A stretch of 64,000 nucleotides of DNA from Lagopus muta (taxonomy: Eukaryota > Chordata > Aves > Galliformes > Phasianidae), in assembly GCF_023343835.1 (NCBI RefSeq), contig NC_064439.1, forward strand, positions 31,904,008-31,968,007. The letters are read 5' to 3'. The notes beneath the pieces are model-generated. The model saw only the letters and a list, made by a program, of their open reading frames with translations. It ran no database searches and was not told the origin of the DNA. Below are positions 36,477 to 51,000 of the stretch, piece by piece. The translations under genes and the position numbers were made by a program. Positions within the stretch are counted from its first letter, which is position 1. Every line of letters begins with the position of its first letter.

Positions 36477-39400
36477 TCCACGTGTCTCCTCACCTTTAGA
36501 AACAGATCCTATGAATAAACGAGGATCTCTAGATGCTTTGCATCATATTCACTTCTACTGGCATCAGTAAAAGTTAAGAACATCTCATTCTTGCCCAGTT
36601 AGTCCCTATTGTTCAACACCTATAGTATGTTGTTGGGTTTTTTGTTTGTTTTACTATTTTTGTTTTTTAAAGGGTTACTGAAAAATCATAATTATGCATC
36701 AATGCCTTCAAGGAAATGATGGATTTATAATTTATTTAAAAAAAACCACACAGCTGAAGCATGTGAATTCAAGATTTTTCTCCCACCTTCTCCCAAGGCA
36801 TCATAAGTAATATTAACTTACAGACTGAAGATCTGCAAACCATAAAACTGAAAAGCAAAATGTATTTATAGCCTTGTTTGGGGTTAAATTAGGTAGCCTC
36901 TCCTATCGATCTAAAGTGAGGGAACCAGGGAGATTTTATTTTTTTCCTAAAGAATATCCTAGGGGGCAATTTGGCAAGATAATATTTTAAGACACCTCTA
37001 ATTCATCCAGAAGATTGAAGCCAGCTAAAAAAATTTCAGAACTTCCTTTGGTGTAATTGCTGAATGATGCACTATCAACTAGGGAGCATTTTTGTCACAG
37101 AACAGCATTTTCTCTAAAAAGCAGAAAATGATAAATGTTTTAGATAACTGAATGAGACTTCTTCACAGGTAGTAGAGTTGTTTTAAGGCAGCAATAAAAT
37201 AGTCATCTTTAAGAATACAAGCCTCAGATTTACTATATGGTAGCGTTATTAGGTTTTATTTCCTGAAATGACATGAGACAAAACAGACATCCATTGGAAA
37301 GTGCTCAATCAGAATAAGCAGACTGACTTCAGAACCAAAGCTGGCCCTGGTTGAAGAGCCATTATCTTCTATTACACGACAAGATGCCAACATTTCTTCT
37401 GATCAGGTAGGTAAATGCTTATTATTGGTATGCAGACCAACAGAACTCGAGTCACTTTGTGTTAGTCTGTCTTAATTAATCTTCCACTGAAGGGCCCTCA
37501 CTCTACTCTTAGCCATGTATATAGTACACCTTATTTGCTAACGTAGACATAGGCAGTACGATCGTGAACAGCAAGGTCATCATTAAATATGCCTCTCTGT
37601 ACGGCGAGCCAGATGATGGCCTCACACAAACACTTTGGATTTTACCATGCCTTTAACATCTTTTTTTTTTTAATATACTGAATAAATATACTTTATGACA
37701 ATTGTACACAAAACATACAAAGTGCTCATACTCACAATTAAGTGGTTGCACTGTTCCGTTTTACTTTAGCAGTAATCTAACCTACGGAGATTTCTTTCTT
37801 TTTTTCACTTAGCATAAAATACAGGTTTTGTATTTATGACTTGAGTCTTTCAACAAACATTTGTTGTGTTGAAAGAACAAAAATCTCCCACTGGAAGCAT
37901 GCAGTGACTAACTTAGTTACTAACTTAGGGGTTAGCTAGATGCCAAGCTAATGCTCTGCTTTCATGGAAAATTCTAGAGGAAAAGTTTAAATCATAAATG
38001 AGATGTTCATGAATCATGAACACCAGAGTGAGTAGAATTACATCACATTAGCACATACTCAAATAATAAGAGGGAAGGAGTATTCTGGTTAGAGATAACA
38101 ATTTCTAATTTTTAAGTATTATCTGTTAATTTAATGCAAATATAAATATAAATGTAGGAGAAAATGAATAAGGTTAAAAGTTAAGAAACACCAGTAATTC
38201 TGCCAGAGCAAGTGCCTGCTAATGTCTAAATAAATTTCCATTAGTACTTGCAACTGGCTGATGAAACTATCAAGTTTCTGAACGTGAAGTATGCATATAA
38301 AACAAATACTGCAACGGCTGCACTCCGGTGAATCGTGCACAGCGAACTTTAAAACAAAATACAGCTACCAATACTCACAGTTGGCTTTGTTACTAGAAAT
38401 TGATTTCCTGAATAAGAGCTCTGGAAGATTTATAAAAAGAATTGTTACATCATGGTTTGTTTTCCCATTTATCATGTGGGCTTGAAAGCAAAGGGAGGCC
38501 CATAAACGATCAGGAATTAAGAGCAATCATCATCTTAGAAAATAAGCCACCCAAGTATTGCATTTCTAATAGTCAATGTTAACTAAGAAATCCTATTAAT
38601 GAGTCCCTCAATCAGCAGAGCCATAAAATGTTTTCGACTGCATGGTGAAAGAGGGGTATACAAATTTCTGAAAGCTCACATGATTCATAGCATAAGTTAT
38701 AAAAGTCACTTGAATATTCAAGAATAAATTAAAGTGATGAATGTACAGATAAACTGATCTATTCATTTGAAAAGGCTGGGCTTTTTGTTTTGATTTTCTA
38801 AATAAGTCTAGTAAGTACTGTTGGTATAGTTCTGCTAATTCTGCTCAAATTAAAAGACTCAACTTTTACTCTCAGAGTTAAAACAACAAAAAAACCAAAA
38901 TATATATATGTAAGCAAGAGCCCATAGAACCGCTGCCATGCACAGTCTAAACATCCACAAATGTTTAGATAATAGCTAAAATAGTTACTAAATGCATCTT
39001 CTGAACAACGAATACTTACTTTTGTACAGTAATTAAATTAGTAATGCATAGGTATTTGTATTATACACATATAAGCATGCAAATCATGCTCATTACGTTA
39101 ACACTGACTTTAGATGCTCAATTTAAAGTAAATTATGAGGGATTTGTATTTGCATAATGTTTAGCTACTTCAGTAATTAAACACCACCAAACCAAAATCT
39201 TGCTGTTTCTTTTAAAAGGCATTCATCTAAGTTACAACTTGCATGTAACAAATTGTTCATCTAGCTTTATTTAAATGATATCAATGCCCATATTTGCAAA
39301 ACCGGTTCATAATTATTTCAGTTGCACTAATGACTCATCTATTGGAAAACAATAGTCACTTTTCCCTTGGTTTCTCTTGAGTTTTTGAAAAACAGGTAAA

Positions 39401-40391
39401 ACTACATTGCTTTGGCCTAAATAGTGCTGGGAAAAAAAAAAATGTATCTTTTATCACAATCATTAGAGCATATACCACTTATATTTCATTGTAAAATAAG
39501 GAAATATCATGTGTTGTACAAAAATGCTCAATAGTTTGTTAAAGCTTCACCCTTCCTACCATAACACTACTATACTTGTACTTAACTCCTTATCAGCAAA
39601 ATGTGATTTCTCCAAGAATAATGTTCCTACCTGGCTGACAGATGATAGAAAGGCAATAAAGCCATGGCTAGGTTCAAGCTGAAGCTGAATTTATGACACC
39701 ATTTTGGATTTATTCACATCACCTCCTGTCAGTACCTGCATCTCTCATTTTCAACCACTAGATGGTGTGAAAAAATAAAAAAATTGCCAAGGATTCCTGC
39801 CGACCGCCACAAAACCCTGTGTTAACGCAGGGAATTAAGAAATATTTTTTGAAGAAAAGTCCTGACCCACTTCAGGATGGTTAGGCTCACTTTTCCTTGG
39901 TCATATTTTCACTTAGCAGACAAAGAGCTTGTAAATGATCAGTCCTTGAAACTGAACCAAACGGAAGGTTAAGATGGATAATTTTCTGGCACTTTCTCCT
40001 CCAAGGCCCCTAAATTCTGAGCTGACAGTAGTGGCCAACACTCATTTTTCTGAAAAAGCTGTAACAATCTTTAAGTGAAACATGGCTGAAATTTCTGGGT
40101 TCTCTTTTGGAGCAGAAATCATTCCCAAACAGAAGGGCTCTATATATCTGAGCAGCAGCAGGCCTGTTTCAAGGACTGATTACGTATTAATCAAGGCATG
40201 GCCACAAGACAGCTGATATACAGACGACAGCTTAAACCACTGTTTTTCTATTCTGTTCCATTTTTTAAATTAAATTCCTCACTTTGGGGGAAGAAAGAAG
40301 CAGCAAATTAGTTTTTCCACCTACAAGCTGAAGTTTAAGATTTTATTAGTCCCTGTAACATAGAAAGTACGATTCACGAAAGGCAAAAACA

Positions 40392-40428
40392 TTTTTCCTT
40401 TTTTTTTTTTTCCTTTTTTTTGGGGGGG
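40392..40428. repeat. Pyrimidine run followed by G run
   Basis: T/C-only sequence of about 30 nt followed by seven or more G. Low-complexity sequence. Confidence 0.9.
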
Positions 40429-41618
40429 AGGGGTGAGAAAGGAGGGGAGGAGCAGACAGGGTGTTGCTGTTTATTAGTACCATTCTTTGGTGCTGTATAA
40501 CTCTATGAAAGCCTGTCCAATTGAAGACTATTATCCTGCCTTTAGTAATGTAATTCAGTTATTAGTTTAAGTGACAATGAAATACCTCAAAAGACATACA
40601 TCGTCACATTACGTTAGTAATATATCTTCTATATTTTTATACAGGACTATCTGCCTATAAATCTTAAATTTATTTAAACAGAAGCTGTACATTTGTTATC
40701 CCTAAAACACAGCAGTTAAAAATATCGTGGAAGATTTAAAGCAACTGTGACAAAACTGAAGAGTTTGAAACTAGAACAAACAGATGGCTTTAGCTTACAT
40801 GCTGCTACTTGCTTATTACAATGTCTTTGGCATAAATTATACTGAATGGCAATTACATCTGAGATATGTATTTAAAGTCAGGTTTTTAATGAAAACTAGG
40901 AAACTTCAGCTTTTTTTTTCAAGTGGGGAAGAGAAATTTCCTTAAATGAAATTTTAGAAGTACACTTTGATGTACTTTAGGAGAGCTTTTTCATTTTCTT
41001 TTTAAGGGAAAAAATAAGAAATTAAGAAACGGGAATGTAAAATAAAATTTTGTGCTTATACTGCTTATCATTGCTTCAGATGAGAAGAACTGTATTCATC
41101 ATTTGCCTTGCAACTAAGGAGGTAGTAAATTAAAAATTGTCCAAATGTGCCAGAGCAAACAGATTCACAATCTGAGCTGTCTGAACAATTGCTATATACA
41201 TACAAAGATGAAAACATCATTTAAAAAAAAAAAAACAAAAAAAAAACACTCTAGCAAGATGCCCCAAAATTCACAGATATAAAACAGGAAAGGAAAAGCA
41301 TAGCATACAAGATAATTTTAAAATTCTACAAGGTTAGCTTTTACAAGCAGAGAGCACATTGTCTCCTGTTAAATTAGTTAACAAACGGTAGCCAAGATTT
41401 AACAAGTAAATAAACATGCTTTTAAGTTAATTCCTGTTACATGGTTATGTTTTAAATATGATTATAGTTCATTTGACAAATAATTAATTGCAGTGAATAT
41501 CTGATTGCAAACAAAGGATCTGAAAGGGAGTGCCAATTTCCCCCCATAGAACTGTGGGAATGTGCCCTTCTGTGCTTCCCTCTTTTTACAGCCACTTAGC
41601 CTGAGTAGCATGCTGTAC

Positions 41619-41731
41619 CTTGCTGAGAATGTAGATAACATCACCACGCTTAAATGTCAGCTCATCAGGTACATCTCCGGTGCAGTCCCACAGACCCTGA
41701 TAGAAATTGGCATAATCGGTATTTTTGCCAT
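41619..41731 (-). CDS. SKAP2: SKAP2 exon: N-terminal half of the SH3 domain
   Basis: A 113-nt minus-strand exon encoding 38 residues: [10 protein letters not shown], then YQGLWDC (the SH3 first strand, replacing the classic ALYDY), then the RT loop with DEL and FKRGD, then the strand VIYILSK. SH3 domains bind proline-rich peptides; in SKAP proteins this domain is known to contact FYB/ADAP. The acceptor is CTTTGCAG above 41731 and the donor is AAG/GTACAG below 41619. Entry is at phase 1 and exit at phase 0. The stretch [14 protein letters not shown] is close to mammalian SKAP2. In the RT loop this copy reads GDVPDELTF where human SKAP2, from memory, reads GAFSDELSF; the GD-x-PDEL form resembles SKAP1. 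The frame is intact. Confidence 0.96.
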
Positions 41732-44700
41732 CTGCAAAGAAAACGACATCTAATTACAACGGATAAAGATTGAGGGGCTAGCGCTGCTCTTTAAATCTTC
41801 AGATACTACAATGCAATTAATTAGCACGCATTTCTTAATCCTCTTTGAAGAAACAGCTCCTTCATACCACAAAAGCAAGTGGAAAACAAGTTTAATGTGC
41901 AAGCCCTTCACTGGCAACAGTTGTATGACTTAGAAACATGTAGCTGCAGGTTCTCAAAGCATTTCACAGCTGCACCTAAAGCAGCCAGTTTTCCTCTACT
42001 CACACACTTCCAGCAAGCCATTATTCTATCTCAGCTTGAAACTGATAAAAATGCTGGGGTATAATTAATAACTATCTGCAAAAGGAAGCCAAAGTAAGTA
42101 TTTTGTGATACGCTCCCCCTGCCAATTCTGTTCCAACAAACCTGAATAACTTCACCGAGAACCTTTTAGATAATCTTGGATTGTTCTTTCTGAAATATTG
42201 GAGAACTTTAAGACTGTTGCTGAAGATGCATTTTAAAAATATTTGTGTCAGCTCCGGTTTAGGACATTAGGCTCTGGCTAAACATGCAACTACACTATAG
42301 TCATAAACTCATCCTTCTAACAGTGTAAGCACAATGGATGTGCTGTGTTCAAGCTGCCATACAGACCATTAACTGATTGATTATTTAGCACTCTTTGCTC
42401 TGTAATATGGCAATAACACAGTAATAAATGCTTTGTCATATACTTACAATACAGAGTACATCTATTGAAACACAGCACTTACACACGGTTAAATACACTG
42501 GGAGCTTCTGTTACGCTGCAAACTATTTCCTGTTTTTAATTCCATGAGGATCGAGTGCGATGAGTCAGTGCAAAAAGAATGTAAGCAATACCACTAAGAT
42601 GACCAGTTACATTATGTATACACTAACCAGACAGAATGTATATGTACTAATAATTTACATCACTGGAAAGCTATCTTCTAATTCTGATAACATAAATATC
42701 ACTGAACTGGCTGGATCAAAGCTGTCATCTTAGTTTTGTTATATGATCCTGGAACAGCAGGCTTGCTGGTTATTTCAACATATACCCGTTACATTTGCAT
42801 GTCGTTAGCACTCTACACCATTATTTATAGTTTACAATTTAATCATGATTGGTTCACTTTATTACTGAATAAAACCCCACTAAAATATCAAATAGCAAGT
42901 GAGATGAAGTGTCACACTAAGTAAAATACAGTAGCATACAATTTGTGTTTTTCCCTATTTTGACATATACTTTGATTTTAATTGTAACGCTCTCTGTATG
43001 AGCCAGAAGAGCTTGTTTTCTATTTATCCATTTCAGTATATCTTCTGTCATATCTTGTTTTAATGACAATTCTGCCATACGGCTAAACGTTCACAACTTT
43101 GATTTTAAAGCTGCTATGCAAGGTAGCCACCATTTAATTTTCCACAAGCTGATGATTAGTAGCTACCATTCCCCAGATAGCACTAGAGGGCGTTCTGACT
43201 ATCAACCCACAACTTCTGCCATCACATCAAAGGCACCAATATATACATGTCATAAAGGCTACCAGCTATTCAGAAACAAGAAATTCCATTACTGTAAAAT
43301 GCATAGAGAGAATAATATTCAGACAGAATCACTATGAAATGTTGCACCTCCAAATTTTGGCCCTTCCTATTCATCAGTTTATTATTCACCAATTTAGCAT
43401 CAGACAATTAAAAACAGTAACAATGATCAGCACCAAATCAATTTCGAATAAATTCTGAATGTGATTATCTCCCCAGATCTTTGATTCAGCACTGACCACA
43501 GTTCCTAGCGCTATCTCAGAAAAGATAATGTAAACCCAAGAGCTGCTTTGGTGTATTCCATCCTTACAAATCTTTCAACAGTTGTCTTACTGATCTGAGT
43601 TTAAAATACATTAATCAGTACTTGTATTTAATCAGAGTTGCACTAAAATGAATCGTGATTTTTCACACTGATCTTTTTATCACCTTTTAAGTGCTTGAAG
43701 TAACTGCAGGTATCACACTAATGGGAATCACAAGGAGAATACCAGCAACAGAATAGCTGTCACAGTTAGCAAGGTACATCTTTCCCTACATATTTACCAC
43801 GAGCATTTCATGAAGCCTTAAAGCAAGAAAGGAACTCAACTAATAAGATGGCAACACTGGAAAAGATGTGTTTTGAAACAAGCTTATTGCTACTCTGAAG
43901 ATGCTGTCCATAGACAAACCATAGCTCTGTCAATTCAATGCAAAATCAAATTCTGACAGAGATTTCCTAATATCAGAAATACACATCTGTCATGGAGCAA
44001 TTGGTATCCACCAGGAGCACAGAAAGGAAACCAAGGAGGGGGAGTGCCACTGCGAGTTTGTGAAAAACTACACCGATCTTCAAACAAGTGGCGTTCCCAG
44101 TTGTGAATTAGCTTCTAACATCCACCAGAACAAGTTACACAGGCATAAACATGAAACGTAAACATAACTTCAGAGTCCATATGTCTAAAGGACGTAACAC
44201 TTCATAAAATGATTCGCAGTGCTTCACAAACTCAGAGACACAACAATAAACACAAGTCCATTCTTCCTTGTTTCATCCCTGTCTTGATTAGAGAAGATCG
44301 TACCACATTTTGTTTGAACGCATCTGAAGAACTGCATGAAATAAAACCACAGGACTTCAGTGAAAAAATTTGTTTTTTATATGGAGATGAAATCATGTAG
44401 ACCTTCATAAACACAGGAGTGCATGAAAGCAGCTGGTAAATTTAGCATCAAGAACATAAGCGCCAATTATAGTTCAAATTCAAAAAGTCTTGACTTGCTG
44501 GAATTACTCTGTCATAATTACATCCTATTCTTTTGCACTGTAAAATGGCTTGTGCTAACTGCTAAACAAAAGTCTGTAACATTGGAAGGCATGGTCACAT
44601 AGACTATAAATGTGAAAAATATATGAAAAAAAGAATTATTTTTTTTTAAATGCAGAGTAGAGCAAATGAGGCAGTTTGTTTTACCCACTCATGGCTTTTC

Positions 44701-47519
44701 ATATTAGCAATTACAAGAAATGTTTGAGAAGGATTTTGGATAAGTTGTTTCTCAAGGAAATAGTTCTTTCATTCCAGGACAGTTATCTGAACAAACAACT
44801 ATCCAACAGTTTCCAAAACTCTTCTACAAAGAATTCCTCAGAGTTTTCTTTTGCCATCTCTGTTTTCTGCCAGTAACAGCAAAAAGAACAACAGATATTT
44901 TTGGCCAGTGTAGTGATGAAAACAAAGAGTTTATTTGACAGATTAAGAGGCAACCACTACTGGCCTTCCTAATGGTAGGCTCAGACTGCTTATTTGACTG
45001 AAAAATACTGGCATCTAACATTGCATGCTCAAAGAGAGAAAGGTGAGGAGTTATAGCACAAGTCTGAAAATTATCTCTCTCAAACATGGACTTTGGATGT
45101 TGCAAGCTGTTTTAAAATGCCAACAGACTGCTCAAGGGAGAACAAAACTGTATGAATATACTAACAGCCTCAATAGACAAAAAAAGAACAAAACCTGGTA
45201 CATATTTCAAGTTTTAAGTGTGCTGACCCACTGCAGCCTTAGCCAGTTCAACTGCAGCTGACCCTTCCCGACGCCCTCTCTCATGCCAATTTTGGCACTT
45301 GTCATTTCTGAGCACAGAGTTAGCAAAAAAACTACACTGACCAAAACAAAATCTGGAATTACAGCCTAAGCATGGAAATGCACTACTGAAAACGTTAGAC
45401 TAAAAACAGATGTGCCCGACTTTCACTTCCCTTTTACCAGTGATGGCGTCCAAATTAATAATCTATACTAAAATAGTAACCTTGAGTTACTCGGTCCACA
45501 TCACCTACTTTCACCTTGCTTGTGAATGAAGGAACACATAGGTTTGCTTTGATTTCACTCTACCACCTATGTAGACCAAACTGTTCAGCATAACCTTCCT
45601 CATTTTCCCTCTTCTGTTCCTTTTATTCCCTTATTCTGTCCCTTAGCTACTTTGAAATCAAGGTACCTACCTTGAGACAACACAGACTAGAAATTACAAA
45701 AACCTTTTTCTCTCACCTGGCTGAGCTCACAGACATTTGCAGAAGATTTTCTGTGATATTCAGGTTTAATAAAGATAGACAATAAATAAAGTGTAAGAAT
45801 GTATGTGTTGTCAGTATGCAAAAATATAAAATACTCTTGAATATAGTTAGATATTTCAGTAATGCCAATCTTACTTATGTCAACTCCACCCTAAAAGTCC
45901 AACTGATTTCCAGTGCTACTAGTTTGAACTAAGTAAGACCAGAAAATTAATTTGACATCTGGGAAAATCTGTTCAGATATTCTGCAGGACATTGTGCAAA
46001 CACTAACAAGACAGACAAGGCTCATTGAAACTTGTAAGAAATTAATGTGCTAAGATTTTTATTTCTTAAAAGTATCATCACTTAAAACTTCATGATGATC
46101 TATTAGTGAAAAAATGCTGCTGTCAAGTTTGTAATTGGATTGACCCCATGCTCTACTATGACAACGCACTTTTATAATTACAGTAACGTCTAAATGAGTA
46201 TTAAATGCTAAAGCTGTAATGAGTCGTGTTGTCGTACACGTGTTTTTAGCAGAACACAATGTTAACAGCATCTGATGACTTGGCTTTTGCTTCCTTTCCA
46301 AGAAAAGCAACCCCAAACTCTTCACAGCAACCTGTTCCTGCTTTCCTGTATGGGTCAGGAAATCAGGCCTCTGTTTCCTCTCCACACGCTGAAACAGGAA
46401 GAGCACTGCAGACCTACTTCCTAAAGGAACTCTTTTTGTCCACCCTTTCCTTGACAGCCCTGAAAGAATGATGTGCATTTTGAACGATGGGGGAAGGTGA
46501 ACTAGATTGCATGTCAATGCAGGTCACAGTTACAATGCAGCAGATCTCAAAAAGGTGCAAGGTCTGATAAGAAGCAAGTCTTCTCTATTTGCTGTGTCAA
46601 ATCACCAATAGTTTATCTAAAGGTCTGTGCCCTTGAAGCACATATATATCTTGTTTTTAAGCATAACTGGAAATACATTTCTGTCAAGAAAAGTTGTCTG
46701 GCCATGAGACTTTACATGGTTTATGCAGTTATTTTTCCAGTCCCAGAGATAATTAGCACAAGGGCAGTTTGCCAAGCTAAAGCTGAGAGAATATCCTTCA
46801 CAGCCTTCCTAGGCATTGGTGTCCTTTTCCAATTTTTATGCTGCTGTCACTGGACTCTGGCATTTCTTACCCAATTCATTTGCTTTCTGTGGTAATCATA
46901 TGCAATGAAGATATGCATGGCCAACATTTAAACAGGCTGCAGATCAATTAGTGGTCTTAAGTTTATCTGATTTTTATCAAAGAAGACAGAGCTTTGGGTC
47001 GATTGTCAGAGCCTGTGTCAAGTTGACCTTTTCAGAGATGTCTACATTGCCAGTCCCTTGGGCAACTTGTTGTCCCCTGTTAGTCTCTGAATGGCAGAAG
47101 TCTGTTCTGCTCAAGCACAAAGTATACACAGATGTCTATATTACATTCTTATAGGTTTGACAGCAACTGCATGTTGTATCTATAAACTGTCCTTTAGCTG
47201 TGACACTTCCTCAATGATGATAAGCTAATTTATGCAACTAAATCTCCTTTGTGCAGAAATGAAAGCTAATTGAGTCATTACAAAGTAATTCAGGAAGGAA
47301 TACCTTGTATAAATTGGCTTACTTTATAAATCCTTCTCAAGTGGTTTTCATGCATCCTAAGTGGTGCTAAGCAGTTTTACTGCCATCAAACACCCAGGTG
47401 AAAAAAAACAGCTTAGAAGAGCTATAAAAACATTATTTTAAAACAGCAGAGAAAGAGAAAAGAAAATAAAGACAGAAAGAAAGTACACACACAAAATAAA
47501 GAAGAAAGATTTTAATTAC
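41732..47519 (-). other. SKAP2: SKAP2 intron between linker and SH3 exons (about 5.8 kb)
   Basis: A phase-1 intron with GTAATT at its 5' end and CTTTGCAG at its 3' end. The sequence is AT-rich and unique-looking, with no recognised repeat family. The longest open frame in it (46059-46517, minus strand) has no recognisable domain and lacks exon signals, so I treat it as chance. Confidence 0.85.
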
Positions 47520-47588
47520 CTGATGCAGCATCTACTTTCTCCTGGCTCCATTTCCTTGGCATTTCAGTCTTTGGAGGAGCATTTTCTT
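47520..47588 (-). CDS. SKAP2: SKAP2 exon: linker between PH and SH3 domains
   Basis: A 69-nt minus-strand exon encoding 23 residues that begin EENAPPKTEMPRK and end KVDAAS. The acceptor on the minus strand is a pyrimidine-rich stretch ending TTTTGCAG just above 47588. The donor is TCAG/GTAATT just below 47520. The exon starts with the last two bases of a Glu codon and ends with the first base of an Asp codon, which the next exon completes. In mammalian SKAP2 the matching segment is also a short charged linker with a conserved RK-x-SQ core, seen here as RKWSQ. The linker is expected to be flexible and lies just before the SH3 domain. Low conservation is normal here. Assignment rests on phase, on order relative to the SH3 exon and on the RKxSQ core. 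Confidence 0.88.
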
Positions 47589-48023
47589 CTGCAAAACACA
47601 ATTGCAAATGAAACTGAAGGGACACCTCAGCTGACAGGAATTACAGCCCACATTAGTCTGAAAGCCACACTCCACATTTCTAGATCATAAGCCCTGTTTA
47701 CTATTTTGCATTTGTACAGCAGTTGGAGCGTTGTTATTTCTGTGGTTTCCCCCACCCACCCATCCAAATACTCCAAAAGTTTTCTTTCAAAATCTCAATT
47801 GTGAACACGCTCTCCTTCTCAATCCGCTCTGAATACAGTAATCCAGTTCTGCTGTTTTTATGTCATCCAAGAAAATTAGAATGAGAGTCCTATTCTGTTA
47901 TATACATGTCTTGTCAGGATGAAGAGAAGGAAACTGAGGAGTGAAAAAGTATCCCAGCCCATATAAAGTAGTCAGTTCAATGCAGAAGTATGCAGAGAAG
48001 GAAGAGGACATCTTCAGCACCAT

Positions 48024-48052
48024 CAGACAGACAGACACACACACACACACAC
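48024..48052 (+). repeat. (ACAG)n(AC)n microsatellite
   Basis: ACAG units followed by nine AC units, in the SKAP2 intron. Confidence 0.95.
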
Positions 48053-51000
48053 TAGCTAGGCACTCTCATAATGGGAATGCAGGCACCACAAGACGCCATG
48101 CATTCAGTGCTCTGCCTACTGCAACTAACCATGGTTTTAAGCAAACCAGACTGCAAGTAACTTATTTCAAATTTAAGAGACAAGAAAAGAAGAACCCTGG
48201 CAGTGACCTATACTAAAGCGTGTTTCCTGGCTAGCAAGATTGGAACACCCTATGAAATTCCCATAGGCAATTTCTTAATGTACTCCATCCTTATCTTACA
48301 CAGAAGGGGAATTCTTTCACCCCAACACCCTCACATGAGGAAATTCACACTCCATTCGTCACAGGGAGGTAAGACCTGCACAACTCGCAGTCAACAATTG
48401 GTCAATGAGGCAGAACCGGGAACAAACCATGAGTTCTTTTTAAGTTGTATTATTTCTTCATGGTCATAAGAAAGAAGAAACACATTCATCTTGGCCCTTA
48501 TAATATACCAAAAGTTGTTGAACAAATGAAGAAATAATATACCAATAAATCCACTTCTCAAACAAGAATTGGACTTTTAATATGTTTGAATTACTAGATA
48601 CACCAACTCATCACATCTTATGTCTTAAAAAGAAGCATGAATACCAGTATATGTTTCAGCAAATTATTTTGATAGTTTATTAATAACAGACACAGCACTC
48701 AACTTTAGAAATGCTCCTTATCGTGAAACTTTTAGTAATCCGACTTTCCACTTTGACAAAGAGTGAATTTTACATCAACAGTTCAAAGGATTGCTGGCAC
48801 TGTAAAATTTAATCTACCCACAAGACTGTTTGTGTGAACATTAAAGCAGATGTTTAAAGCACAAGAGTAGACCTGTTGAAATAAGTATGCATAATTGTTT
48901 GCTAACTTATATACGCAGGTCTACAAGTATGACAGTTACTTCATGAGATTCAAAGAGCTTTGAACTTCTGCCCTGCTAAGCCACTGAGAGTTTTTGCTGT
49001 CTGACTCTTTACTAGCTAAAAGTCTGGTTGCAATGAATATAAACTATTATTTGAGCCAAACAAGAAGAAAAAACAAAACCAACACGATAGAACAGGGAAA
49101 ATCTAAAGCTGCAGTACAACACAAAACACTCCAAACTATTTACTGCATTTAAATGTATTCCCTCACTTGGCAGACCACTTGTGGCACATTTCCAAGTACA
49201 CTCATTTGTTTGTTTTAAGCACTTAGAATTGGAGTACAAATGACACAAATACATCCCTATAAGCTGTCCAAAGCACTAGGAGGCACTGTCATTCTATGGC
49301 TTCCATACCACAATTACACCACCCACAGGAATTATTATCCCATTGCCAGTCACATTTTGTAGGATACTCCCTAATGTAAGAGGAGTCAAGAAGAGCTTTA
49401 AAATAAACCGGTACAATATTTTTCTTCTCCACACCATTGCCACCAATACAGTAAGACAGTATTCTTCTCTATCTTCTCACTATGTCAAAATGAGAGCAAT
49501 CAACACTAAACAAACTAAAACTTCCAGAACTGGAGATCCAAAGAACAAACATGTGGCCCTTGAGATATAGATTACATTTCACTCTCAGAGACCCTAATGG
49601 CAAACAACCCCCAAAATTTTTGAACTGACAGTGAAACGAGGAATTCACTGTATTTATTTATTTAGTTCCAGTTAGTCCCAGAAAGATGCTCAAAATAATT
49701 TACCTATTTGAATCTGAAGAAGGAACAGAAAAATAAATACCCAACCTTAGATGATTCTATCATTCACACAATTTTAAAATAGAATAGTGAATACTACACT
49801 AGCTGAGTTTTTGACATTAAGCCATTGATTTTTCTTCCAATTTCTTTTTCTTAAAGGGAAAAAAAAATCAGTCTACTTGAGTAAAAAAAATGGATTAGAA
49901 CTTGGCTCAAGCAATGCATTCCTTCAATGGAATGTGGTATCCCCATAATAAATATGCATAAACTTAACAGTTTCCTCTACCATCATACCTCTTAAACATT
50001 TTCATATACCATACACTAATTTATAACATTATTAAATGGTATTCTACTGTTTTTTCATCTCTGAGACAGACATTCCCTTTGCATAGCATTAGTTTATACC
50101 TGGGATCATTCCAGCTTGTGGGTTAATATATCCTATTCAACACTTTAATAACAGTAAACAAAAACAGCTCAGCTATGCAGCAGTATCTTCCAAACCACAC
50201 AGATGGTTATAAGGTTTTCATTGTGCGGTTTCCATAGCAATCATATTGCAAATCTGGAAGCTTCTTGCAAATAAGCAGCTTGTATTTACATGCCTCTCGG
50301 CTGCAGCATGGAACTCTACAACATGTGAAGTTGTTATTCCAATCACATATTGTTATAAACATCACTGGAAGATGTTTTGATCGGTTAAGATAAAAACTAC
50401 TGCAGTGAACTAATTTTTCATCTCTTTCATAATGATAAAAGCAATCATACGCTTGTAATGCACATTAATATGTCTTCATTTGAAATCTCACTGTAGTGTC
50501 AAAAGGTTATAAGCACATAAACAGGTCTTATAAGACAAGCTCCCACAAAAACACTTGTTTTATTAAATAATCAATTTTAAAAATCACAGTGCCTTTACTA
50601 TCGTATTCAGCAGGGATGACAGACGTGCATGCAAATACAAAGGTGTATACATGAAGAACTCTGCAGACATGGAACATCATGGCTCCATACTGCTTTGTGT
50701 AAGAAAAAGATAAAAGAGTTTATTAACATGAAGAGTATTACCCTTCTACACTGCTTTTTCCTTACCAAACAGTGACTCTGTACAGAAGTAAACAAGAGCT
50801 TCCAAACATGGATAAATGCTTATTATGGGAAACAGCTGAGACCTTTTCTCTCTCTGATTTATTATTTCACGAATTGACCTAACCCCATAAAAGATGGATT
50901 ATTTTCCTAATAAGGAACATAAATCAATCCAGCTATGTAAATCTGAAAAACAGCAAGAACTGGCTTCTTACAAACAAGATTATTGGCAAAAAAGCATTTA

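Larger units (their letters stand above)
32579..41618 (-). other. SKAP2: SKAP2 last coding intron (about 9.0 kb)
   Basis: An AT-rich intron splitting the SH3 domain, with GTACAG at its 5' end (41618) and TTTTCAATTAG at its 3' end. I see no CR1 or other interspersed repeat. It contains a GCAG tetranucleotide repeat at 33797, an everted AGGTCA repeat at 36376-36397, a roughly 20-bp tandem duplication near 36437-36476, and a T/C then G tract at 40392-40428. No coding exon or RNA gene is recognised on either strand. Confidence 0.85.

Noticed and set aside
42374..42381. TGATTGAT HOX-PBX-like site in a SKAP2 intron
   Set aside because: An isolated 8-mer, expected by chance about twice in 64 kb, with no cluster around it.
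46059..46517. 152-codon open frame on the minus strand inside a SKAP2 intron
   Set aside because: No recognisable domain, no fit to SKAP2, and no clear splice or retrogene signals. Frames this long arise by chance in 64 kb read in six frames.
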